A stretch of 64,000 nt of DNA, from assembly GCF_000403435.2 (NCBI RefSeq), contig NZ_KE159707.1, positions 669,607 through 733,606 on the forward strand, in the 5' to 3' direction. Below are positions 55,796-63,715 of the stretch, piece after piece. A program made the translations under genes and the position numbers. Below the pieces are notes generated by a model that saw only the letters and a program-made list of their open reading frames with translations, did no database searches and was not told where the DNA came from. The number at the start of each line of letters is the position of its first letter. The first letter of the stretch is position 1. Source of the stretch: Oscillibacter sp. 1-3 (GTDB taxonomy: Bacteria > Bacillota > Clostridia > Oscillospirales > Oscillospiraceae).

Positions 55796-57277
55796 ATGAC
55801 CAGTAAGGAGATGGAGGCCCGCTCCGGCGTGCCCCGGGCGAACATCCGCTACTACGAGTCGGAGGGGCTGCTGACCCCTGCCCGGGCCAGGAACGGCTAC
55901 CGGGATTACAGCGAGGCGGACTTGGCGGTTCTGGAGAAGATCAAGCTGCTGCGGCGGCTGGGCGTTTCCGTGGAGGAGCTGAAAGAGCTCCGGCGGGGCT
56001 CCCGGAGCCTCTCCGAGGCCCTGGACCGCCGCCTGGCGGAGCTTGCCGGGGAGCGGGGGACCCTGGAGCGGGTGGAGCAGGTCTGCGGGGAGCTGCGGCG
56101 GTCCGGAGCGGTCTTTGAGACGCTGGACCCGGGGACCTACCTCGCGGCCCTGGACGCCCCGGCCCTGCCCCCCGCCGATGGGCAGGTGTGGTGGAAGGCC
56201 CCGCCCGCCCCGGCTCTGCCGGAGACCGACGCCCTGCCGGTGTATACCGGCCTTACCCGGCGGCTGCTGGCCAGGCTCTTTGACGAATACGGACTGCTGT
56301 TGCTGCTGCTGGCGGCCGCTGCCCTGACGGGGCACAACCCCGCCCTCGCCAGCGGACTGGCGCTCCAGATCGCCGTCCATGTGATCTGGCTGTTTTTGGA
56401 GCCGCTGCTGCTGCGCCTTTTCGGCACCACCCCCGGCAAGGCCCTGCTGGGACTGCGGATTACCGGGCGGGACGGGGAGAAGCTGACGTACTCCGAGGGC
56501 TTCACCCGGCACCTGCTGCTGCTGTGGTACGGCAGGGGCGCGTTTATTCCCATCTGGTCCTGGATTCAGATGTTTCGCACCGCCAACCGATGCTGGAACG
56601 ACGAGCCCCAGCCCTGGGACACGGACACCGCCTATACGGCCGCCCCGTTTCGGCCTTTGCGGCACGCTGCCGGCTTTGTCCTGGCGTCAGTGCTGGTGCT
56701 GGCGTGCGCCGAGGCGGCCAACAGCTATTCCCAGCTGCCCCCCAACCGGGGGCCCCTGACGGTGGCGGAGTTCGCCGAGAACTACAACCGCCAGGCCGCC
56801 TATATCGACCAGTCCCCCGTCTGGATCCTGGACGAGACGGGCGGGTGGAAGAGGGCCCCGGACCCGCCGGGGGTCACTGTGACATACACGGGCGCCAGCT
56901 GGCGCCGGGACCACGACTTTCAGTACACCCTGGAGGATGGGGCGGTGCGGGCCGTCACCTGGGAGCGGTCCCTGGAGAACACGGAGGAGTGGATCTATCT
57001 CCCCGTCAACGACATCGCCACGGCGGCCACCGCCCTGGCCTGGTCCCGGGCGGACGCCCCCCTCTGGGCCTCCGCCAGAAAGGGCCTGATCAGCGGCCTG
57101 GTGGACGCGGACTGGGAAAACGGCTTCACCCTCCGGGGAAACGGCGCCGTCGTCACCTGGGAGGTGGAGAGCCGGAACTTTTACGTCAACGGGGACTTGG
57201 CAACGGCGTTCCCGACGGATGAGGCCAAGGCGGACAATTCCCTCTCCTGGCGCTGTACCATCGCCTTGGAGGGATAG
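55796..57277 (+). CDS. MerR regulator fused to an RDD membrane domain
   Basis: The 493 residues combine an N-terminal MerR winged helix (TSKEMEARSGVPRANIRYYE, GYRDYSEADLAVLEKIKLLR), a coiled dimerisation helix (about 75-105), an RDD-type membrane region (about 148-265, LTRRLLARLFDEYG, GTTPGKALLGLRIT), a further hydrophobic helix (about 287-307) and a C-terminal extracytoplasmic-type domain (about 311-493). It is therefore probably a membrane-tethered one-component sensor that binds its own 19-bp-spacer promoter. The signal is unknown. ATG 55796 follows AAAGGAGGCGGTGAT. Confidence 0.88.
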   Translation: MTSKEMEARSGVPRANIRYYESEGLLTPARARNGYRDYSEADLAVLEKIKLLRRLGVSVEELKELRRGSRSLSEALDRRLAELAGERGTLERVEQVCGELRRSGAVFETLDPGTYLAALDAPALPPADGQVWWKAPPAPALPETDALPVYTGLTRRLLARLFDEYGLLLLLLAAAALTGHNPALASGLALQIAVHVIWLFLEPLLLRLFGTTPGKALLGLRITGRDGEKLTYSEGFTRHLLLLWYGRGAFIPIWSWIQMFRTANRCWNDEPQPWDTDTAYTAAPFRPLRHAAGFVLASVLVLACAEAANSYSQLPPNRGPLTVAEFAENYNRQAAYIDQSPVWILDETGGWKRAPDPPGVTVTYTGASWRRDHDFQYTLEDGAVRAVTWERSLENTEEWIYLPVNDIATAATALAWSRADAPLWASARKGLISGLVDADWENGFTLRGNGAVVTWEVESRNFYVNGDLATAFPTDEAKADNSLSWRCTIALEG

Positions 57278-57306
57278 CGCGGGAAGCGCATGAGAAGGAG
57301 GATTTT

Positions 57307-57498
57307 ATGATCTGTCCATACTGTCAGCAGGGGATGCAAAAGGAGGAGCTCACGGGGGACGGAAGGCGCGGCATCACGTGGTGGCCGCTGGATGGCCCCT
57401 CGTGGAACAGAGTCATCGTGGCGAAAAACGCGCTCTCGCAGTCCAGGGCGGAGGCGTTTTACTGTGAGTCCTGCAAAAAGATCCTGATCGATGTGTGA
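57307..57498 (+). CDS. Small zinc-ribbon protein (DUF6487-like)
   Basis: 63 residues with CPYCQQ at the start and CESCKK at the end, and a central WWPLDGPSWNRVIVAKNALS. It is a paralogue of the 63-residue protein at 25480-25671 upstream of ileS. ATG 57307 follows AGAAGGAGGATTTT. It follows the MerR-RDD gene by 29 bases, so probably shares its transcript. Confidence 0.75.
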   Translation: MICPYCQQGMQKEELTGDGRRGITWWPLDGPSWNRVIVAKNALSQSRAEAFYCESCKKILIDV

Positions 57499-57539
57499 CG
57501 CCGGGAGGAGAAAATACGGCAATCCGGCATTCGCGGAGG

Positions 57540-57616
57540 AGGGGCGATTGATAATCGCCCCTACGACCTTCTATCGGCAAACGTTCGTAGGAGCCGCCGT
57601 CCTCGGCGGCCCCTAC
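57540..57616. repeat. Two adjacent hairpin repeats in the his upstream region
   Basis: AGGGGCGATTGATAATCGCCC(CT) (57540-57562) and GTAGGAGCCGCCG/CGGCGGCCCCTAC (57587-57616) both carry the AGGGGCG-type, CCCCTAC-ended signature of clostridial dispersed hairpins. They lie in a 344-base spacer. Confidence 0.55.
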
Positions 57617-57665
57617 AAAAATCTTTAAGTGACAGGTGTGCCGAAAATAGAATCCACAGTTGCAA

Positions 57666-57713
57666 AGGCCGGATGTTGGGTGTAAAATCCCTGTATCCGG
57701 CCTCTTTCTCTTT
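57666..57713 (+). terminator. Terminator upstream of the his operon
   Basis: AGGCCGGAT/ATCCGGCCT stem (57666-57674 with 57695-57703) followed by CTTTCTCTTTC. Confidence 0.8.
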
Positions 57714-57744
57714 CTGATATTTGGATAAATCAGAGAATTTATCG

Positions 57745-57776
57745 TATTAGCGAATTACCGCTTTACTTTGCTAATA
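57745..57776 (+). promoter_or_regulatory. Dyad and -10 region before the his operon
   Basis: TATTAGC (57745-57751) and GCTAATA (57770-57776) form an inverted repeat, the right half overlapping a TAATAT -10-like box. It may be the operator of a his repressor; no T-box or leader-peptide attenuator is seen. Confidence 0.45.
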
Positions 57777-57842
57777 TATTGAAGTACAATAGGCCGTGAC
57801 AAGACGGGCGGGATCTCCCCGCCTCCAAGGAGGAACGTCCCC

Positions 57843-59420
57843 ATGGAATTGGATCTGAATATGCTCCGGCCCCAGGAGCAGGTCTCGCTGCAGACCCGGC
57901 TGCTGTTTGAGCGGGCGGGCTTTCGGCAGTACCACATGGGCCGGTTTGAGGAGTACGGACTGTACCAGGAGAACCGCCGGTTTCTCGCCAGCGACCAGGT
58001 CATCACCTTCACGGACCTGGACGGGCGGCTGCTGGCGCTGAAGCCCGACGTGACCCTCTCCATCGCCAAGAACGCCCAGGTGGAGGAGGGCGGCTGCGGG
58101 CGGTACTACTACGCCGAGAACGTCTACCGCCCCAGCCAGGAGAGCCACACCTTCCGGGAGATCAGCCAGATGGGCCTGGAGTGCATCGGCGCAGTGGACG
58201 ACGCCGTCACGGCTCAGGCGGTGTCCCTGGCGGTTCAGAGCCTGGCACTGACGGGCCGGGATTTTGTGGTGGAGCTGAGCCACATGGGCTTTGTCACCGG
58301 CCTCTTTGACGCCGTAGGAGCCCCGGAGGCCGTCCGGCCCAGGCTGCTGACCTGTATTCGGGACCGAAACACCCACGAGCTGCACAAGACGGCGGAGTCG
58401 GCGGGACTGTCCCGCCAGGGGGCGGAGGCTTTGTGCCGTCTGCCCTCTCTCGCGGGGGACTGGGAGACGGTGCTGGCGGAGGCGGAGCCCCTGGCCCTGA
58501 ACGCTCCCATGGGCGGGGCCGTTCGGGAGCTGCGAAAGCTCTGCCGCACCCTGGCGGAGCAGGGGGAGACGGAGCGTCTGCGGCTGGATCTGTCCCTTGC
58601 CAACGACATGGAGTATTACAACGGCCTGGTGCTCCAGGGCTACCTCATCGGACTGCCCCGGGCCGTTTTGAAGGGCGGGCGGTATGACCCTCTGGCGGAG
58701 CAGTTCCGCCCCGGGGCCCGGGCCATCGGCTTTGCCCTGTATCTGGACGAGCTGGACCGGCTGGAGAAGGCCGCGCCGGAGGACGGCGGGAGGGTCATGC
58801 TGAACGTGGCCCTGCCCAAGGGCCGCCTGGGGGACAAGGTTTACAATCTCCTGGCGGGAGTGGGCTACGGGTGCCCGGAAAATTACAGCGACACCCGCAG
58901 GCTGGTGGTGGAGAACCAAGAGGCGGGCATCCGCTACTTTCTGGTAAAGCCCAGCGACGTGGCCATCTATGTGGAGCACGGCGCGGCAGACGTCGGCATT
59001 GTGGGCAAGGATATTCTGGCGGAGTCCGGCGCGGATGTGTACGAGCTGCTGGACACCGGCCTGGGCAAGTGCCGCATGTGCGTGGCGGGACCGGCGGACT
59101 TCCAGGACGACCCGGGCCGGACGCTGCGGGTGGCCACAAAATTCGTGAACATCGCCAAGGCGTACTACGCCGCCCAGGGCCGGGACATCGACATCATCAA
59201 GCTCAACGGCTCCATCGAGCTGGCCCCCCTTCTGGGGCTCTCGGATGTCATTGTGGACATCGTGGAGACCGGCACCACCTTAAAGGAGAATCATTTGAAG
59301 GTGCTGACGGAGTTTATGCCCATCTCCGCCCGGTTTATCGCCAACCGGGCCGGATATCAGTTCAAACGGCGGGAGATCGAGACCCTGCTGGGCAGGCTGA
59401 AGGAGGCGACGGGGGCATGA
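57843..59420 (+). CDS. hisZG: HisZ-HisG fusion, ATP phosphoribosyltransferase
   Basis: One 525-residue chain fuses the HisRS-like regulatory subunit HisZ (about 1-312; FRQYHMGRFEEYGLY, LKPDVTLSIAKN, EISQMGLECIGA, SLANDMEYYNGLVLQGYL) to the short-form catalytic subunit HisG (about 317-525; LNVALPKGRLGDKVYNLL, DVGIVGKDILAE, VDIVETGTTLKENHL). Short HisG usually needs a separate HisZ, so the fusion keeps them stoichiometric. It catalyses and feedback-controls the first step of histidine synthesis. The junction has no stop or frameshift. hisD overlaps its stop. Confidence 0.94.
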   Translation: MELDLNMLRPQEQVSLQTRLLFERAGFRQYHMGRFEEYGLYQENRRFLASDQVITFTDLDGRLLALKPDVTLSIAKNAQVEEGGCGRYYYAENVYRPSQESHTFREISQMGLECIGAVDDAVTAQAVSLAVQSLALTGRDFVVELSHMGFVTGLFDAVGAPEAVRPRLLTCIRDRNTHELHKTAESAGLSRQGAEALCRLPSLAGDWETVLAEAEPLALNAPMGGAVRELRKLCRTLAEQGETERLRLDLSLANDMEYYNGLVLQGYLIGLPRAVLKGGRYDPLAEQFRPGARAIGFALYLDELDRLEKAAPEDGGRVMLNVALPKGRLGDKVYNLLAGVGYGCPENYSDTRRLVVENQEAGIRYFLVKPSDVAIYVEHGAADVGIVGKDILAESGADVYELLDTGLGKCRMCVAGPADFQDDPGRTLRVATKFVNIAKAYYAAQGRDIDIIKLNGSIELAPLLGLSDVIVDIVETGTTLKENHLKVLTEFMPISARFIANRAGYQFKRREIETLLGRLKEATGA

Positions 59421-60694
59421 TGAAAATACTGGATTTCGACGGTCTGGCCCCGGAGGAGTTTCTCAACCGGGACATCCGGGCGGAGGAGGACGTCTCCGCC
59501 GCTGTGGACGGCATTTTGGCGGATGTCCGCAGCCGGGGCGACGCGGCCCTGCGGGAGTACACCCGGCGCTTTGACGGCGCGGAATTGAGGGATCTCCAGG
59601 TGACGGCGGCGGAATTCGACGCCGCAAGGGAGGCCGTGGACCCCTGTTTTCTGGAGACCCTGCGGGAGGCGGCGGAGAATATCCGCCGGTTCCATGAGCG
59701 GCAGAAGCACAACGACTTTTTTCTCACCAGGGGTTCCGGCGTGGTCATGGGCCAGCGGTGGACGCCCATTGAGCGGGTGGGCATCTGCGTGCCCCGGAGC
59801 CCGGAGGCGTTTCCGTCCACGATTTTGATGAACGCCATTCCGGCGCAGATCGCCGGAGTGCAGGACATTGTGATCGTAACGCCGCCCCGGAAGGACGGGA
59901 CCGTCAGCCCGGAGGCGCTGATGGCGGCGGAGCTGGCGGAGGTGACGGACGTCTTCAAGGCGGGCGGCGCCCAGGCGGTGGCGGCTCTGGCCTACGGCAC
60001 GGAGACCGTGCCGAGGGTAGACAAGATCGTGGGTCCCGGCGGCGTCTTCGTGGCCACCGCCAAGCGGAAGGTCTTTGGCCTGGTGGATATTGACATGATT
60101 GCCGGCCCCAGCGAAATTTTGGTGCTGGCGGACGGAAAGACAGACCCGAAATGGGCGGCGGCGGATCTGCTGAGCCAGGCGGAGCACGACGTGCTGGCCT
60201 CCGCCGTGCTGGTGACGGACAGCCGGGCGCTGGCGGAGGCCGTCCGGGCGGAGGTCGAGGTCCAGCTGGAGGCCCTGCCTAGAAGAGACATCGCCCGCCG
60301 TTCCATTGAGGACAACGGCAAGATCATCGTGGCGGACAGCCTGGACAAGGCGGTGGAGGCGGTGAACCGCATCGCCCCGGAGCATCTGGAGCTGTGCGTG
60401 GACGACCCCTTTGCCCTGCTGCCCCGGATCAAAAATGCCGGAAGTATTTTTCTGGGCCGGTCCACGCCGGAGGCTCTGGGGGACTACTTCGCAGGGCCCA
60501 ACCACACCCTGCCGACTTCCGGGACGGCCCGGTTTTCCAGTCCGCTGGGGGTGGATGATTTTATGAAGCGGTCCAGCTTCCTCTACTATGACCGGGCGGC
60601 CCTGAGCGGCTGCGCGGAGAGAATTGCGGATTTTGCCCGCCGGGAGGGACTGGAGGGGCATGCCAGGTCGGCGCTCTCCCGCCGGGAGGGGTAG
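59417..60694 (+). CDS. hisD: Histidinol dehydrogenase
   Basis: Oxidises histidinol to histidine using NAD+. ATG 59417 overlaps the hisZG stop (ATGA); AGGAGG is upstream, giving 425 residues (182 earlier open codons belong to hisZG's other frame). Conserved blocks are RVGICVPRSPEAFPSTILMNA, KAGGAQAVAALAYGTETVP, IVGPGGVFVATAKR, DIDMIAGPSEILVLAD, QAEHD and FAGPNHTLPTSGTARF. A canonical GPGN reads GPGG here. It is followed by a hairpin repeat before hisC. Confidence 0.96.
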   Translation: MMKILDFDGLAPEEFLNRDIRAEEDVSAAVDGILADVRSRGDAALREYTRRFDGAELRDLQVTAAEFDAAREAVDPCFLETLREAAENIRRFHERQKHNDFFLTRGSGVVMGQRWTPIERVGICVPRSPEAFPSTILMNAIPAQIAGVQDIVIVTPPRKDGTVSPEALMAAELAEVTDVFKAGGAQAVAALAYGTETVPRVDKIVGPGGVFVATAKRKVFGLVDIDMIAGPSEILVLADGKTDPKWAAADLLSQAEHDVLASAVLVTDSRALAEAVRAEVEVQLEALPRRDIARRSIEDNGKIIVADSLDKAVEAVNRIAPEHLELCVDDPFALLPRIKNAGSIFLGRSTPEALGDYFAGPNHTLPTSGTARFSSPLGVDDFMKRSSFLYYDRAALSGCAERIADFARREGLEGHARSALSRREG

Positions 60695-60700
60695 GGGGTG

Positions 60701-60772
60701 CTCGCCCTGACGGGCGGTCCCCCCCGTCCCCGGGCCGCGGCCGGATTCCCCCGTCCCGCGCCCGAGGCGCGA
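60701..60772 (+). repeat. Hairpin-module repeat, dispersed family, locus 4
   Basis: CTCGCCCTGACGGGCGG (60701-60717), then a CCGGGCCGCGGCCGG hairpin and CCCGCGCCCGAGGCGCG. It lies within the hisD-hisC spacer, inside the his operon, so it is transcribed. Confidence 0.8.
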
Positions 60773-60843
60773 AAGCCCCCGTCCCGCTCCGTGGGACGGT
60801 TCCAAAGGAATAAGCCCCCATATTTATAAAGAGGTGTTTCAAC

Positions 60844-61908
60844 ATGAAAAATTTCCTCTCCCCTGAGGCGAACCGCCTCGCCCCCTATACCCCTGGTGAA
60901 CAGCCACGAGACCAGCAGTATGTCAAGCTGAACACCAACGAGAGCCCCTTCCCGCCCTCCCGCAGGGTTCTCAAGGCCCTCTCAAGGGCGGAGCTTTTGA
61001 AGCTGAACCTCTACTCCGACCCCGCCTGCGCGGGGCTCAACGCCGCCATTGCCGCCCACTACGGCCTCCAGAGCGCTAATGTGATCTCCGGCAACGGCTC
61101 CGACGAGATTTTGGCCTTCGCGTTTCGGGCCTTTTGCGGTACGGGCAGGCCCGTGGCCTTTGCCGATGTCACATACAGCTTCTACCAGTCCCAGGCGGCC
61201 CTGTTCGGCCTGGAGGCCAAGGTGATTCCCCTGCGGGAGGACTTCACCCTGAATGTGGACGACTACATGGACTTCCCCGGCACCATCGTCATCGCCAATC
61301 CCAACGCCCCCACCGGCATCGCCGTGCCCCGGAAGGACATCCAGCGGCTGCTGGAGGCGGACCCCAACCGGGTGGTGATCGTGGACGAGGCCTATGTGGA
61401 CTTCGGCGGCGAGAGCTGCGTGCCCATGATCTTCCGCTATGACAATCTTCTCGTCACCCAGACGATGTCGAAAAGCCGCCAGCTCGCCGGCGGGCGGGTG
61501 GGCTTCGGCCTGGGCGGCGAGGCGCTGATTGAGGCGCTGAACCGGGTGAAGTACAGTTTCAACCCCTACAACGTCGGCCGCCTCGCCCTGATTGCCGGTA
61601 CCGCAGCCATGGAGGACGAGGAGTACTTCCAAAGCTGCTGCGAGACCATCCGGGAGAACCGGGCCTGGCTGGTGGAGGAGCTGGAGGGGCTGGGCTTTGC
61701 CGTTTTGCCCTCCTCTGCCAACTTTGTCTTCGCCAGGTGCGGCAAAATCTCCGGCGGGGAGCTGTACCGCCAGCTGAAGGAGAACGGCATTCTGGTCCGC
61801 TGGTTCGACAAGGACCGCATCCGGGACTTCGTCCGCATCACCGTGGGCTCTATGGAGCAGCTGGCTGCGCTGGCGGACGAGCTGGCCCGGATACTGGAAG
61901 ACATGTAA
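60844..61908 (+). CDS. hisC: Histidinol-phosphate aminotransferase
   Basis: PLP enzyme transferring an amino group to imidazole acetol phosphate. The 354 residues contain KLNTNESPFPPS, ISGNGSDEILAFAFRAF, VIANPNAPTGIAVP, IVDEAYVDFGG, the PLP-lysine region TQTMSKSRQLAGGRVGFGLG and the C-terminal GILVRWFD. ATG 60844 follows AAAGAGGTGTTTCAAC. The hisC is preceded by a repeat and followed by hisB after 12 bases. Confidence 0.96.
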   Translation: MKNFLSPEANRLAPYTPGEQPRDQQYVKLNTNESPFPPSRRVLKALSRAELLKLNLYSDPACAGLNAAIAAHYGLQSANVISGNGSDEILAFAFRAFCGTGRPVAFADVTYSFYQSQAALFGLEAKVIPLREDFTLNVDDYMDFPGTIVIANPNAPTGIAVPRKDIQRLLEADPNRVVIVDEAYVDFGGESCVPMIFRYDNLLVTQTMSKSRQLAGGRVGFGLGGEALIEALNRVKYSFNPYNVGRLALIAGTAAMEDEEYFQSCCETIRENRAWLVEELEGLGFAVLPSSANFVFARCGKISGGELYRQLKENGILVRWFDKDRIRDFVRITVGSMEQLAALADELARILEDM

Positions 61909-61920
61909 GGAGGCGCCGCC

Positions 61921-62508
61921 ATGCGAACTGCCAACATCAAACGGGATACCCGGGAGACCCAGATCCGGCTGACGCTGGACCTGGACGGCGCCGGAAAATC
62001 CTCCGTCTCCTCCGGTGTGGGGTTCCTGGACCATATGCTGGAGCTCTTTGCCCGCCACGGGGACTTTGACCTCACCCTCACCTGTCATGGGGACACCCAG
62101 GTGGATTTCCACCACAGCGTGGAGGATATTGGAATCTGCCTGGGGCAGGCTTTCGCGGAGTCCCTGGGGGACAAGCGGGGCATCGCCCGGTACGGACAGT
62201 TTCTGCTGCCCATGGACGAGGCGCTGGTGCTGTGCGCCGTGGACCTCAGCGGCCGGGATTACCTGGGCTGGGCGTTGGACCTGCCCGCTCAGAAGGTGGG
62301 GGACTTTGACACCGAGCTGGCAAAGGAGTTCTGGCTGGGCTTTGTGCGCTGCTGTCCCAGCTCTGTCCACATCCGCCAGATGGCGGGGGAGAATACCCAC
62401 CATATTCTGGAGGCTGTGTTCAAGGGCATGGGCCGGGCGCTGCGCATGGCCGCGGCCCCGGACGAAAAGCACCGGGACGAGATCCCGAGTACAAAGGGTG
62501 TGCTGTAA
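61921..62508 (+). CDS. hisB: Imidazoleglycerol-phosphate dehydratase
   Basis: Mn-dependent dehydratase of the histidine pathway. The 195 residues have FLDHMLELFARHGDFDL, FHHSVEDIGICLGQAF, RYGQFLLPMDEAL and NTHHILEAVFKGMGRALR, the paired His metal sites. It is monofunctional; no HisB phosphatase domain. ATG 61921 follows AAGGAGGCGCC; its stop abuts the hisH start. Confidence 0.97.
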   Translation: MRTANIKRDTRETQIRLTLDLDGAGKSSVSSGVGFLDHMLELFARHGDFDLTLTCHGDTQVDFHHSVEDIGICLGQAFAESLGDKRGIARYGQFLLPMDEALVLCAVDLSGRDYLGWALDLPAQKVGDFDTELAKEFWLGFVRCCPSSVHIRQMAGENTHHILEAVFKGMGRALRMAAAPDEKHRDEIPSTKGVL

Positions 62509-63120
62509 ATGATCGCCATTGTAGATTACGGCGTGGGGAACCTGTTCTCTCTTTCCTCCAGCCTGCGGGCCCTGGGGATGGAGACGGAGGTGACCCGGGA
62601 CGCCGGGCGGCTTCGCTCCGCCGGCAAGATTATCCTCCCCGGCGTGGGGGCCTTTGGAGACGCCCGGGAGAAGCTGGACGGCACGGGATTGGTGCCCATC
62701 CTTCGGGAGGAGGCGGCCCGCAAGCCCCTGCTTGGCATCTGCCTGGGGATGCAGCTGCTGTTTGACCGGGGCTTTGAGTACGGCGAGCACCCCGGCCTGG
62801 GCCTGGTGCCCGGGCAGGTGGTGAGCCTGCGGGAGGACCTGGAGGACAGGACGCTGAAGGTTCCCCATATGGGCTGGAACAGCCTGGACATTGTGCGGGA
62901 CGACCCGCTGTTCAAATATTTCCGGGACGGCGAGTACGTCTACTACGTCCACAGCTTTTACGCCAGGGACTGCGGCGCTTCCACCCTGGGCGTGTCCCGG
63001 TACGGAAACGTGGCCGTCACCGGCGCGGTGCGGAACGGGAATGTGTGGGGCGCCCAGTTCCACCCGGAGAAGTCCGGGGACGCGGGACTGCGGCTGCTGC
63101 GGGCCTTTGCGGAGCTTTGA
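62509..63120 (+). CDS. hisH: Imidazole glycerol phosphate synthase glutaminase subunit
   Basis: Class I glutaminase supplying ammonia to HisF. The 203 residues start IAIVDYGVGNLFSLSSSLR and carry PGVGAFGDAREKL, the nucleophile Cys in GICLGMQLLFDRG, and the His/Glu dyad in QFHPEKSG. Start codon immediately follows the hisB stop. hisF lies beyond the window. Confidence 0.97.
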   Translation: MIAIVDYGVGNLFSLSSSLRALGMETEVTRDAGRLRSAGKIILPGVGAFGDAREKLDGTGLVPILREEAARKPLLGICLGMQLLFDRGFEYGEHPGLGLVPGQVVSLREDLEDRTLKVPHMGWNSLDIVRDDPLFKYFRDGEYVYYVHSFYARDCGASTLGVSRYGNVAVTGAVRNGNVWGAQFHPEKSGDAGLRLLRAFAEL

Positions 63121-63134
63121 AAGGAGAGAATCCT

Positions 63135-63614
63135 GTGAGAGCCATGAGAAGAAAAGACCGGGAGGTAACGGAACCCGGGAAAATCCGCGAGATCATTGCC
63201 GCCTGCGACTGCTGCCGCCTGGGGCTTTGCGAGGACGGGAGGGCCTATATCGTGCCCCTGGATTTCGGCTTTACGGAGCGGGACGGACACTATACGTTTT
63301 ATTTCCACAGCGCCAAAAATGGGCGGAAGATCGACCTGATCCGGGAGAGCGGCTGGGCGTCCTTTGAGATGGACACCGGACATCAGGTGGTCTCCGATGA
63401 GATCGCCTGCGAGTATACCGCGCGGTTCCGGTGCGTCATGGGCGGCGGCCCGGCAGCTCTTCTGGAGACGGCGGAGGAGAAGCGGGCGGGCCTTACGGCC
63501 CTGATGGAGCACGCCGCCGGCCCGGGCCCCTGGACATTTGGAGACGCAATGGTGGACGCGGCGGCGGTCATTCGCCTGGAGGCGGAGGAGCTGTCCTGCA
63601 AGGAGCTCCGCTGA
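63135..63614 (+). CDS. Pyridoxamine-5'-phosphate oxidase-like protein in the his operon
   Basis: GTG 63135 with AAGGAGAGAATCC upstream gives 159 residues: EIIAACDCCRLGLCEDGRAYI, VPLDFGFTERDGHYTFYFHS and GRKIDLIRESGWASFEMDTGH match PNPOx-like FMN proteins related to the NimA-type nitroimidazole family. It follows hisH by 14 bases and precedes hisA by 101, so it is probably co-transcribed with his genes; a direct step in histidine synthesis is not known. Confidence 0.85.
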   Translation: MRAMRRKDREVTEPGKIREIIAACDCCRLGLCEDGRAYIVPLDFGFTERDGHYTFYFHSAKNGRKIDLIRESGWASFEMDTGHQVVSDEIACEYTARFRCVMGGGPAALLETAEEKRAGLTALMEHAAGPGPWTFGDAMVDAAAVIRLEAEELSCKELR

Positions 63615-63666
63615 TCGCCGGGCGGGCCCGAAAACTGGCGGAATGCCGCCGGACGGCGTTCGCCGC

Positions 63667-63678
63667 CTGTGAATACAG
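63667..63678. repeat. Small hairpin repeat CTGTGAATACAG, copy 3
   Basis: Between the PNPOx-like gene and hisA, in the middle of the operon. Confidence 0.5.
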
Positions 63679-63715
63679 CGCTTAATTGTAGGATCGTATG
63701 GGAAGGAGAGGGAGT

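Noticed and set aside
58871-59416. N-terminal extension of hisD
   Set aside because: It overlaps hisZG in another frame; conserved HisD begins at 59417 with ATGA coupling.
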